Shown piece by piece: positions 22,872 through 35,649 of a stretch of DNA of 64,000 nt. The position numbers and the translations under genes were made by a program. This stretch comes from Laccaria trichodermophora (lineage: Eukaryota; Basidiomycota; Agaricomycetes; Agaricales; Hydnangiaceae), in assembly GCA_018417955.1 (NCBI GenBank), contig JACTVC010000003.1:3622133-3686132 (forward strand), in the 5' to 3' direction. Under the pieces are notes generated by a model. It did no database searches and was not told the DNA's origin. It was given only the letters and a program-made list of their open reading frames with translations. Every line of letters begins with the position of its first letter. Positions within the stretch are counted from its first letter, which is position 1.

Positions 22872-22975
22872 GACTAAGTGTTAGTCCAGTGCAGCAGTGC
22901 ATCGTGCATTCAATGCTGCACACATGTTCAGCGTCATTGACAAAGCTTTCCACTTGACTTCCACCTCGACCAACT

Positions 22976-23654
22976 ATGTCTTCCAAACCTCCACGTCCAA
23001 TAAATATCAAAGACAAAGTCTGTATCTTTATTTAGACACCAGGGAAACCACCTAACTGGTAAATCACTACTGGGCAGCTCCATTTCCCAACCTTTAGGCG
23101 CCTCCCAAAAGAGAATGACCTTGACCTGACGTACTACGAAGAGCGCGGATCCGGATACTCACCCGCAGTGCACTGGTGTCTGCTTGTTGAAATTGTTGAG
23201 GCCATTTTCTGGATACGGCCGATGTTTTATGTCAAAGATTTGGAGGGGCATAAATTCCTTGTTGCCTTCCACCTTGACAAGAACAAGAACAAGGAAGTCG
23301 CATCTATGGAGAATTGTAGAGTCGGGCGAACGATGTCGATCAGTCACGCTCATCAACATCAATTTGCGGATGGGCAAGTCGGTATCAGACTTGAAGACGC
23401 GTCCTCCATCAAGGTAGCTGTTACATTTTGTTTTTTAATTGGTTGAGTTCATTCGATTTTAGTTCTTCAATTGTAACCTTTCCAACTTCATGAAGATCAA
23501 TGGAGAGGACCTCAAGAAGCAATCAAGCCTTTGTCCCGTTTGCGACAAACCCGCAGAACTGTTGAAGAATATGCCTCCTGACCACACTATTTACGCATAT
23601 GCTTCAATCTTTTTACTCCTTTTACTCTCTCTTTTTACTTCCATTATTTACTAG
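22976..23654 (+). pseudogene. truncated MYND-finger paralog with an aberrant hydrophobic C terminus
   Basis: It starts MSSKPPRPINIKDK and follows the intact gene at 24502-25279 through the same two introns (VKDLEGHKFLVAFHLD, GRTMSISHAHQHQFADGQVG) up to LCPVCDKPAEL, the first zinc pair of the MYND finger. There the sequence departs from its paralog and reads a hydrophobic stretch (YASIFLLLLLSLFTSIIY) before TAG at 23652-23654. The rest of the finger is missing. An open frame exists, so a truncated membrane-tethered product is possible, but loss of the finger and the insertion just upstream favour a decaying copy. Confidence 0.65.
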
Positions 23655-24501
23655 TATTCACGACAACTTTACCAGTCTTTGAGAAATATGAAACTTTATT
23701 TCACCTCACCTGTGACCTCAGTCATTTAACTTTGTGTCTGACTCTGAGGTGAGCTCTAGAATATCTAGTGATGGGCAGGGGATTTGGCAAGTTTTTAGTG
23801 GGTTTTGACTAGATAGGCATGTATAGAGACATCCCTTGTGAATTTAGCAATTTTTTTGAAGGGAATCGGAGCAGAAATGAGGTAGCTACATCCTTGCCAA
23901 GTTTGAAGTCCACCACATATCGTGAACCAAGGAACAACTTCACATATATTGAAGTCTGTCTAGGAGAGACTAGTCTGATCGGCACTTCACGTCGGCACGG
24001 AAGGAAGATTTTATCAAGCCAAAGTACAATCCTCCCTCCAATGTACAATAAAATTGAAAAGCGCTGGCTGAAAAAAAGAACGCTCGAGTCACAAAAATTT
24101 AAGGAAGCACATAATTTTTCGCCCTTGCCGTTGAGATGTCATAGCCTCTCAAAATTCCTTGATTTTTTCAAAAAATTTACAATGAGACGAACGACGACTC
24201 GCCTGCACCTGTTCAAGTATGAGCGGCGGCGTCGACAGACATGCCTCTTACAGCCAAATCGAAGTCTAAGTCCTAGCGTCTTTCAAGTCTGTTTTCGTAG
24301 TATTTGCGTTTTAATCACTCTCAGTCCGTTCAACACCTCAAAAACCTCTAAGTCGTAATACTATCGGGACGCTATGCTAACCAATTGAAGGATGGCGCAG
24401 TTGCCAGTTATTTGCGTGCATTACACGTGGGATCGACGTGACCGTGACGCGACGCGTTTAACGTATTCCACTGTGCATACAGACTTCCACCGCTGCCAAC
24501 T
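23655..24501. other. flank between the two MYND copies
   Basis: Holds the second copy of the shared upstream flank (about 23985-24410). At about 23890-23980 it also has an inverted, diverged copy of the extra left-end segment of the helicase element: it reads CTAGGAGAGACTAGTC here and TAGTCTCTCCTAG at 19968. No gene seen. Confidence 0.55.
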
Positions 24502-25279
24502 ATGTTGTCCAAACCTCCACGTCCAATAAACATCAAAGACAAAGTCCGTATGTTGATTTAGACGCCAGGGAAACCACCTAACTGGCAAATTACTACTGAG
24601 CAGCTCCATTTCCCGACTTTTAGGCGCCTCCCAGAAGAGAACGACATTGACCTGACGTACTACGAAGAACGCGGATTCGGATACTCACCCGCAGTGCACC
24701 GGTGTCTGCTTGTCGAAATTTTTGAGGTTATTCCCTGGATACGGCCGATGTTCAATGTCAAAGATTTGGAGGGGCACAAATTTCTTGTTGCCTTCCACCT
24801 CGACAACGAGAAAGTCGCGTCAATGGAGAATCTTGAAGTCGGGCGAACGATGTCGATCAGCCACGCTCATCAACATCAATTTGCAGATGGGCAGGTGGGT
24901 ATCAGAGTTGAAGATGCGTCCTCCGTGAAGGTAGGTGTTGCGTTTTGTTTTGTTGATTGGTTGGGTTCATTTGATTTTAGTCCTTTAATTGTGACCTCGC
25001 CAGCTTTATGAAGATTGGAGAGGACCTCAAGAAGCAATCAAACCTTTGTCCCGTTTGCAACAAATCCGCAGAACTCCGCTGCTCGAGTTGTACCTTGAGA
25101 TATTGCAGTAAAGTGAGCCTATTTTGATGCATTTCAATCCTTACAATGACAACATTCTACAGGAATGTCAAGTTGCTGATTGGAAGAGTAAGCATAAGAA
25201 GGTGTGTGTTGCTGGTCAGCAAATAATGGCATGGGGCAAATTCAATTGGAAAAGGTTCGATTTTGATAGGGTCCTTTAG
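24502..25279 (+). CDS. MYND-type zinc-finger protein
   Basis: Exons 24502-24543, 24604-24930, 24981-25112 and 25163-25279 give 205 residues. The N-terminal domain (TYYEERGFGYSPAVHRCLL, VKDLEGHKFLVAFHLDN, ISHAHQHQFADGQVG) is of unknown fold. The C-terminal MYND finger is complete: CPVCNKSAELRCSSC, YCSKECQ, then H and C in KSKHKKVC, followed by KFNWKRFDFDRVL. MYND fingers bind proline-rich partners. The acceptor CAG at 24601-24603 was preferred to GAG two bases earlier because the paralog has only the former. Intact partner of the 22976-23654 copy. Confidence 0.85.
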
Positions 25280-25549
25280 GGATCGAGATATGACTGCAGC
25301 GAAAATGTCGTGTCATGCATGCAGCGATGTATAGATTTTCTTGTTGCCTGCATGTCGTCGTGGACTGTCTGTGGAGCTAGAGTTTGAGCTACGGAAAAAG
25401 AAATATGTTAACTAAAAGTTCAGTAAGGGTCAACCAAAAAATGCACTGATCCAAAACAATAAGAATTAGCATGATATCTGGCCAGAGCGCAGCCAATAAT
25501 AACAACCGATATAATCGATACACCAATAACGAACTGAACTTCATTGCCG

Positions 25550-26106
25550 TTAGCAAACAACGTTGACAAATGAAAATGGACGTACAACTCTTGTACCAGC
25601 TCTTCTCATGTTCAATCCAAATCGCACGACGCAATCAGGCTTCACCTCCTCATACCTGGGACCAAAATGTCTCGGAGTTTTAGACGTCCAGTGCATATAT
25701 CCAACCACCAAAATACCCAGCGCCTCTACAGGTGCTACAAGATCAGAATCGAGAGGCTCCCTCCACGACGGTAAGTGTGCCTTTGCAGCCACAAAGCGAC
25801 CAATGTACATAGAGGGTACTGAGCCCTTTATGTCAATTACGCAGGAGGTCCTAAAGAAGATGCTGTTGACCACTGTCAGCTGATAACACTCCATCAAAGT
25901 AGTATAGCTGGCGAAAATGAATTTTATCTTACATTGATGGATGCGCTCATCGCACCACGTGCAGTCACCACTAATTCGCAGGTTTTAGTGGTTTTGGAAG
26001 TGTTCAGAAACCTGAGAGAGAATATATGTAAGGGTCCCCGCCATTCGAGTCGGTATACGCTTTTTGGGCGGCGGGTTTCCACGAAACATTGTGATGCGCC
26101 GGTCAT
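25550..26106 (-). CDS. hypothetical 167-residue protein
   Basis: Exons 25933-26106 and 25550-25879 keep one frame from MTGASQCFVETRR to SFVNVVC. The middle (LVVTARGAMSASIN, LTVVNSIFFRTSCVIDIKGS) looks like alternating beta strands. A well-formed transmembrane reading (ITWNVIFVIVIIILAKLF) lies just upstream at about 26170-26240 in a frame I could not join, so the real gene may start earlier or be damaged. No family recognised. Confidence 0.35.
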
Positions 26107-26323
26107 TGACTAGTCATGACAAGTCAACAGTAAAGTCAAATTGACACGTAATCACTCACTTACGGTTTTTGGAGGTTGCTCGGGTTGAGAAACCCATAGA
26201 AACAAACAGCTTTGCCAAAATGATGATGACTATTACGAAGATGACGTTCCAGGTAATGGTCAGATGAGGCTCAAGCACTCTAGGACAAGCAAAGTTATCG
26301 GACCAGCAATTGAGAACGAAAGA

Positions 26324-27761
26324 TCAAGGCACCTCCGATTCAGGATACCCAATGCCTGGATGATCTTTTGCCCAGGCGAGCCTCTCATCAACCCATGATT
26401 CCAGACTTAGCCAGACGCCAACCCTATAACGCAACCGATCGCACAGCTGCCTGAAAGGCTTCCCAAGCTCATATAGCACAGTCCATTGCCCATTCCCGAC
26501 CTTATCCATAAAAATCGCACGTAAGGCTTGTCTTGTCTCCTCATCTCCTCCTTCATACGTCGCTTCTGGATCGTCGGGATGTTGTAGCCATCGCGGAAGC
26601 AGCGCGCATTCCCACAAAGGCGCGATCGTGGTTCCTTCGAAGTCAATCAATCCGGTTACGCGACCAGTAATTTCATCGATCTGTTATCATGATTGAGCGT
26701 CCGCGGCAGTAGAAGAGATGTGGACATACCATGATGTTTGAGAGTCGAAAATCGTCGAGTCGCAGCGAAAAAGGCTTTGGGGATCGATTTTCCGGGTCAT
26801 GTATTTCAATGTTGCCTGGATAGACGGCACACAAGTCAAGAGTCTTCCGCAGGATACGCTGTGCATCTTCTAAACGGTGTATAGCTAACTCTTCGTTCTC
26901 TCCATCGAGTTCCTGTAGTGCAATTGAGTAGTGTTGAGAGATAAATTGCAGCTCCGCGTGGGTTGAGCTCTGGAGATATTCGGTTGTAGTGGAGAAGGGG
27001 CCACGGAGGGTGTCATCAGGTGAAAGGCCCTGGGGCAGGCGAACAACACCATCGAGGGCACGGTAAAATGGTGTACTAATGATAGGCCCGACGACAACTT
27101 CATCTGAAGAAACATAGAGTGAGCCCGCGGTCTCGAAACGGAGTGCAAACATGGCCATGAGATATTCTGCAACTTGGAGCACTATACGTTCCTTCACATT
27201 CATCGCAAGGCTCTCCCATACGTCGTCAGCGGAGACTCCTGGAAGCTTCAAGGTGTACGATGTCAGTAATGAAGTTGTGTTCATGTCTGGTACCCACTTT
27301 CTCCATGATCATGTATTCCGCACCGACTGGATTAGCCGCGTCCGAATCCCATGCAAAAACCTTCGGGACTGGGATGTTTGTGTGCGCAGCCAGGAATTTG
27401 AGGGTTGCGACCTGATCTCAACATTATTGGTAAAATACACACAAACTCTACCGACACGGCAAACCTCCGACTCAAGCTTATCTTTTGGGAATGCAGGAGC
27501 CGCGACGCGGACAACTCCAATGGAGGTTCCATCGTCCCTCAAAATATCGTAGACCTGAAAACCGTGGATGTTTGAGACAACAAAGGGGCAAGGAACGATG
27601 TATACCTTGTGATAGCCTCCTTCTGCTAATTTCGCGATGGTGCAGATTGCGTTAAAGTGGGAATTGACAACGCTTCTCAGCCCACAGAGGCTAAATGTGT
27701 CAGGAACTCCTTCGCCGTCATACGAGAAGGTTGATGATGCGTCGTCGGGTGTGGCTGTCAT
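26324..27761 (-). CDS. aminoglycoside-phosphotransferase-fold kinase-like protein
   Basis: Exons 27465-27761, 27298-27411, 26730-27245 and 26324-26680 give 427 residues. APH-family landmarks appear in order: a nucleotide-binding lobe (IAKLAEGGYHKVYIV, VRVAAPAFPKDKLESEV), the hinge (YMIMEKLPGV), a catalytic-loop equivalent (LRLDDFRLSNIM) and the metal-binding Asp motif (GLIDFEGTTIAPLWECAL). The usual HxD of the loop is LDD here: the His is replaced while Asp and Asn remain, as in several fungal members. Such proteins phosphorylate small molecules or proteins; the substrate is unknown. Divergent from the glucanase gene. Confidence 0.8.
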
Positions 27762-28081
27762 TCGTTAAATGTTGTCAAAGGAAACGTTGAGGAACAACAG
27801 TCTGTTCACTTTAACAGAAATTCTTGTCACGTGGTCGAGACTAAGCTCACAGCTCAACCACGACGCGAAGCCCAAACTTTACCATTGCCTGTGTCGCATT
27901 CAAAGCTCCAACATTTATGCAATGCGCATCGGCACTCTTCAGACGGCTGTCAACGAAGACCCACAGTTGGGAGCTGGAATGTTCTACCGATCCGTTCCCG
28001 AGAACTCAACCGAATTGCGCTAATTCTATGCACCAACATTAGACCAATTGGGACTTACCAAGTTAGGGCCTGCTTAGTGCA

Positions 28082-28088
28082 TATATAA
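28082..28088 (+). promoter_or_regulatory. TATA box of the exo-beta-1,3-glucanase gene
   Basis: TATATAA lies about 125 nt upstream of ATG 28213 and is followed by a C/T-rich leader, a common fungal promoter layout. Confidence 0.55.
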
Positions 28089-28212
28089 GGCTCGACCACC
28101 GCGTTTTCTCTTTCCTTACGACTTGGATCCCCTCACGTTCGTTCCCGCTCAATCTCCTTAATCTCACTGTCTTTTACGCCCACACTCTTTTACTCCCCCT
28201 CATCCCTTCGCC

Positions 28213-30000
<1,788 letters not shown>

Positions 30001-30236
30001 AGGACTGAGTACTGATCAAAGGAACATTCAAGTCGTTATTTAATTATCACCACTCTAATCACACTTTCGTTAACTACACATTGTATACCTTCGCATGGAA
30101 TGACCACATAAACACAGCACAACGCAAGAGCCGCAACTACTTCAATCATCATGAACTCGAAGGCTGTTCTCATCGGCGTCCACCGTCTATCGTTCATCCC
30201 TTGTCTGAATCCGCTTCTTGTCTAGCGCTTGCAGTA

Positions 30237-31794
30237 ATGCTTGACCATTATAGGCTTGGAAAAACGCTAGGATTTGGAAATACGGGAAAGGAAATCCTCG
30301 GCACTCATAAGGTCACTGGAGATAAGGTGTGTCTTGAGTTCCGCTGCCTAGTAATTAGAAGAGAGCTCACACTTTTCCAGGTTGTTATCAAGATTGTGCC
30401 TCGATTCTACCCTCCTGTTGAGGTAGAAGGGGTCGACCTATCGCCCATTGCCTCTCGCCTGGCCTCTCATGAGATGACAAGAGAAAAGCGCATTCTTCGC
30501 GAAGCCGCTCTTCTCAACCTGCTTCATCACCCATATATCTGCGAAATGCTTGAGAAAGTGGTCGATAATCACCACCATTATCTGGTCTTTGAACACGCAC
30601 AGGATAGTGTCCAGCTGCTTGACTACATCATAACCCATGGTCGCTTTAGCGAGCGCTTGGCTAGGAAAGTTGCGCGTCAGATTGGAAGCGCTCTCGAGTA
30701 TTGCCACATGAATAATATTGTTCATCGAGGTACATTATACTCGTGTCTTTGTTCGTTACTAATTTTTTCTCTCATGCAGACCTCAAACTCGAGAATATCC
30801 TGATCTCACCAAGTGGGAAGGTTAAAATTACTGATTTTGGTCTTTCCAACTTGTACAACCCCAATGATCACCTCTCGACATTCTGCGGTTCTTCGTATTT
30901 CCCGGCCCCTGAGCTCTTGAACGCTGCGCCTTATACTGGGCCTGAGGTGGATGTTTGGAGTTTTGGGGTGGTACTCTATACTATGGTCTGTGGTAGCGTC
31001 CCTTGGGACGATGCAAACCCCGCTGCGTTGCAGGCCAAAATGAAGCGAGGCAGCTTGAAGTTTCCAGCCTCGTTGAGTCCTCGTGAGTCTTTTCTTTTTC
31101 TCTTGCGAAGTCATTGTCCAACTCACAAAGCCGGATGAAAGAATGCAAGGACCTTCTTTCTCGGATGTTGAAAGTATCTCGGGAGAAGCGGGCTTCTCTG
31201 TCGGAAGTGACCTGCCATCCGTGGATGGTCCATGGGTTCAGCGGTCCTGCTTCCAACCATCTTCATGTTTGTCAACCACTTGACCGACGCAAGCTCGACC
31301 GACAGGTTATTCACGCCATGCACAAGTTCGGCTTTGGATCTGACCAGGAAATCGAACGAAAGCTCGTGGATATACTTGAATCTGATGTTTATCTCCATGT
31401 TCTACGACAGTGGGAACAACGGCAAAGTCCTGGGCTCGGCGGAGGGAATGACGATAATCCGAGCGACGATGCAGTTCAGCTAACAAGGCCTTTCGACGAT
31501 GTGGAGGTGTCAGACCACGCAGGGCGTCGGAAAACCGGCATATTCGAGCAATGCCGCAAGAAAGTCTTGTCAGTTTTCTCAAGCTCCTCAGACGCAGACC
31601 AAGAACATCAATGTGATCCGGATCCGACCCTATCATCATCTACAACGAGTCGGATTTGGGAACCGCAAGATCCAACGAGGGGGTTTCATCCTTTGATTTC
31701 TGTATACTATCTCACAAAGGAGAAGATGGAGAGGAGCAGGCAGGCCAATGTTCAAGATGGAGCAAACGATCAGCGAACCTCTGATGGTTCTTGA
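30237..31794 (+). CDS. Kin1-like serine/threonine protein kinase, short form
   Basis: Exons 30237-30326, 30381-30729, 30780-31082 and 31142-31794 give 464 residues. Kinase motifs: a glycine loop [10 protein letters not shown] (unusual), VVIKI (catalytic Lys), HRDLKLEN, DFGLSNL, APELL, and the Kin1-type activation loop [11 protein letters not shown] with [27 protein letters not shown] and [13 protein letters not shown] follow as in Kin1/Kin2 kinases, which act in polarity and exocytosis. The protein ends soon after [20 protein letters not shown], so the long tail with a KA1 domain expected in full-length Kin1 is absent. All catalytic residues are present, so activity is likely. Probably a short paralog. 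Confidence 0.85.
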
Positions 31795-32077
31795 CTCTCA
31801 GGCTCCCCCTAATTCTCTCACTATCGCTGCCGTGCTTCTTACGTAGTATCTCGCTGTATTTCTATTGATGTATCATATCTACCCCCACTTTACTATGAAA
31901 TTTCCATCAATCGACTTCCTTGTGGACAGTGAAACCCATAAAATTTGCATTGAAACATACAACTCGTAAGTACAATAGTATTACAACATACTCGCATAGT
32001 AAAACCTAAAACATACATACAACAAACTATTCTTCTCGTGGCAAGTGCAGCCCAACTTTGTGGGGTTTGAGAGGGGC

Positions 32078-35009
32078 TCAGCTAAAAGCCAACGCCGACC
32101 AAGTAACCACAGCGCCCAACGTAACAGCAGTAGCGGTCTGCACGAATGCCTTTGCAAATTTTCGCGCGCGCTTCCTGGGACGCCGTGGACCGTCTGCAGG
32201 CGTGGGTTGTTTAGACGTGAATGAAGATGAATTGGGCAGAGGAGCAGCAGCAGCAGCATCCTCCTTCATCACCACATCCCCATCTGGCCCAATGGTATTC
32301 ACCGTCCCCTCGTCACTCTGGACCTCATCCCCAACCTCGTTCTCGTCCGTATCATCGCGCTTCCGCTTCAACGACGTAAGAACGGGTGTAGTCTGAGGAC
32401 GGTCAACGATGTTAGTACAGCAAGAATCAAAGGGACATACCTCTGCAGCAGCTACCGCCGTGTTAGTGTTCTGGGCCGCCACCTCTTCCCGAGCAGCGAT
32501 ATTCGCCAACGTCTTGTTACAATAGCCCATCGTCTCATCCCGCTGCGCCATCGTCTCATTCCTAAAACCCCTCGCCTCATCCCGGTGAGCTATCACCTCA
32601 TCCCGACAAGACCTCATTTCATCCCTATAAGCCATCACATCATCCCGACAGGCCTCAGCGTCAGCCCGATAATCATCCGCGTCATTCCGATAGCAAGACG
32701 TCTCATCCCAATAAACCGCAACCTCATCCGCAAATGAGGACGTTTCCGCACGACAAGTAACCATCTCATCCCGTATCTTTCGTACAGCTTCAAGATCCGC
32801 CGTCGTCTGCTTCTCCGTCCGTTCTCGAAGATTTCGTATTTCTGTGCAATCCAAACGTCAGTTCAGTCATTCACCTACAAGAGAAAAGGGTGGGATCTCG
32901 ATACATACCATCAATCATATCCCTCATAGTCTGCAAACAACTCTTCACATCATCCCTCTCCTCAAAAGGCATTTCCTCCTCCCTCTTCAGTTTCACTTCC
33001 TCCTTTTCCCTCTCCTTGTTCATCTTCTCATTCTCAGAGCGCAACGCAGCTAGACCCTCCTCAAGCACATCCACCTGATCCTGCAAATCCGCAATATCAA
33101 CATGCGTGACATTCTCCGCCTGGTCCTGCAGCGCCTCAATCTGCGACAGCAGATCCGGTATATCAATATGCATCATCCCCTCCACTTGATCAGCCAACGT
33201 AATGTATTTGGCGTCAACGTCCACAAGCCGGTCGTCGAAATCCGAGACCTTTTCTTCGAGGGTGTGGATGGTGTCGGTGTTGAACCGTGGTCGAGGCTTG
33301 CATCGTTGTTTCTGCAGCGCTGTTACGTCGTTCTGATTTTTGAAAAATTGTTGTCAGAGGATGGAGATGTGAAGAAGAAAGGAATAGAATACCTGAAGAT
33401 TATGTAGATTTGTCTTCAGAGCATTTAGCTCAGCAACGATAGGCCCAACCTTACACATAAGCATGAACCCTGCTGCTGCGGGTTCAGGTTGCTTGATGAC
33501 TTCTTCAGGAGCCTTGGCAGGCGCATAGAGATCGTCACTTTCAGCCAACGATGCCGCAGGCTCAACAGCAGCAGCAACCTGCTCATGGCTTTCTGAAGCT
33601 TCAGAAACCACGACCTCCTTCTGTTCTCCAAGACTCTGAACCTGTTCCGACGATACACTGAGAGATTCAGGTTGGTTCGTAGAATGGGACTCTGGCTCAG
33701 GTGTGCCAGGGGCACTGGAGACAGAGGAGCGAGACGCCGGCCACGCCCCAACCATCGATGGTTCTGCAGGAGGAAGAACCGAGATGAGGGGTCCAGGAGA
33801 CGGACTGGCGAGATCCATAGGCGAGGACAAACAAGACCTATTACTCGCTGCTTCGAAAATGTCATGCTGGGACGCATCAAAGCCAACAGGATCGTAGTTG
33901 GAAAAGGGTGGGCTTGGCGAGTCGGGCCAGCTCAGCGAACGAGGACTATAAGGTGGAGAGTGCTGAAAGTAGCTTGGAGACGAGGATTTGAGGGGAGGAG
34001 GGGTTGGCCAACGGGACGGGAGGTTGGGGTGTGGAGGAAGAGTTGGCCAGCGCGTTCGCGAGGAGGAATCAAATAGCTCGATTGCGGGCGATCGATCTCG
34101 GATAGGAGTGCATGGCGTATGTGAAGGGGGTAAAAGATGTTTCAGCACCTCAAAAGCACGGTCAATGTGCCCATCGTCGTGCTCGGGGGACGCTACTTTC
34201 ACTGCGGATGCTGGTGCAGGAATCTCTTCAATGTCTGAATATTGGTCAGAGTTGGGCGCGGATGAGTCATCGGACGATGAAGGGGAGGAATGGACGCCGT
34301 AACGTCCTGTGGTCTTATTGCTTGATCGGTCCGACGAAGACAAAGGGGAGGAGTTGACGGAGGAGGAAGGGACGACTAGAGGCTTGATGGATGACTGGGC
34401 CTGGGCGCCATATAGAAGTTCCACCCTTGCCGTGATGGGCCGCACACATTCCTCACCCTTGCCCACTGCCTTGCCAAAAGTGACGACATCGCCGTCAGCA
34501 AGCAGTGCAGGTGTCTCAGGCTTAAGGATCTTGGAAGTCCCTTCACCCTGCTTGCGAACGTGAGTTCCATGGTGCGAGCCCAAATCGATAAGGTAGGCCT
34601 GTAAGTGAAAATAAGACAAGACGATAAGAATTAGACCTTCAGGCAGAGTTAAACGTACATGGCCGCTGTCGGAAAGTGCGATCTTTGCATGCTTACGACT
34701 GACGACGGCGCATCGGAACATGGCGTTCCCATCCTCGATATCTTGAGACCTTCGTTCTGGATCAGTTCCTGGTCTCCGACCAATGTGAATGACGCTCGTG
34801 CTAGCTCTGCGGAATACCATCCCATATGCTGGGGTATTGCTCGATCTCTCAATGTGAAGCCCGATTCCTAACAGAGATGAGCCCTATAGAAGAAACTGAA
34901 GCTGAATGAGAAGGAAGGGAATCTCACCCGTAACAGGGCGGTGGGCATTCTTCATGGCGGCTCTTTCGACAGGCTTTGAGCCCAGGAATTGGATGTCGTC
35001 GTCTGACAT
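32078..35009 (-). CDS. FHA-domain, coiled-coil, tail-anchored protein (SLMAP/Far10-like layout)
   Basis: Exons 34928-35009, 34659-34867, 33393-34598, 32909-33332, 32441-32841 and 32078-32392 join to 878 residues. An N-terminal FHA domain (residues about 25-140) has VIHIGRRPGT, VSRKHAKIALSDSGH and DLGSHHGTHV, the phosphothreonine-binding core. A Ser/Pro-rich disordered part follows, then a long coiled coil (33332 down to about 32500) and a basic stretch before one C-terminal hydrophobic segment (TAVTLGAVVTWSALAF). FHA plus coiled coil plus tail anchor is the plan of the STRIPAK subunits SLMAP, Far9/Far10 and Vps64. I infer that role; the coiled coil is too diverged to prove it. Confidence 0.75.
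32520..32770. repeat. 21-bp coding minisatellite encoding seven-residue repeats
   Basis: On the plus strand CCTCATCCCG-type units recur about every 21 bases. The minus strand encodes consecutive heptads such as RDEVIAH, RDEARGF, RNETMAQ and RDETMGY, so the coiled coil of the FHA protein appears to have grown by duplication of a single heptad. Confidence 0.7.
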
Positions 35010-35649
35010 CGCTGTCTACGACTTGAACGAAAAGTGACGTTATATTGATCTGGTTGTAAAAGGGGGAACAAAGTAAGAGAGAGACCAAGACGACAAAGCA
35101 AGCTCTTTATCTACTACGGTCGGAACCGATCTGACTCTACTCATTTCAATCTCCGCTCCTCTTGTGTTTTTCCCGGAAAACAACAAGTTTGAACAACCTA
35201 CTTTGACGCCCTTTCGCCACGATGTCAAATTGTGCCTCTCAGTTCTGTTTTTTGGCGGTTTTGTTCTTTTCTGCACCTCTTTGAGCACATCTGACGACGA
35301 CGAGCCCATCTGGCGACTCGACGTAACATGACTCGGACAATCTTTCACGACGCTTGTTAGATTCACACTGCAATCACTTTTTAAATTATAACTCGGAATC
35401 CCAACACGTGGCAGAAGAGGACTTTTACAACACTCATTGGTACAAGCGTCTAGACGTCTACCACGAGCTCGGCTTCATTCCGTCGTGCTAAGTATTTGGC
35501 GTCCACCTTTCAAACAAACACCATGAAAGCTGCGTCGAGCATTGCAAATCACGATAACGAATCACACTTTAACGAATCACACTTGCACTAATGGTCATGA
35601 GCGTCTTTCGCTCTATACCCCTCCCACAATTTAGTGGAAAAACCTTACC

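Larger units (their letters stand above)
19967..22877. mobile_element. 2.9-kb element with inverted ends carrying a RecQ-like helicase and a zinc-finger gene
   Basis: The ends read TTAGTC and GACTAA. They are followed by long inverted repeats (left 20033-20113, right 22792-22871), the left end having about 60 extra bases between TTAGTC and the long repeat. GTGTTAG(T) directly repeats outside both ends (19960-19967 and 22878-22885), a 7-8 bp target-site duplication. Two convergent genes lie inside: a RecQ-like helicase (+) and a 112-residue zinc-finger protein (-). No transposase was seen. It sits about 90 bp upstream of the ATG of the truncated MYND gene. Confidence 0.75.
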
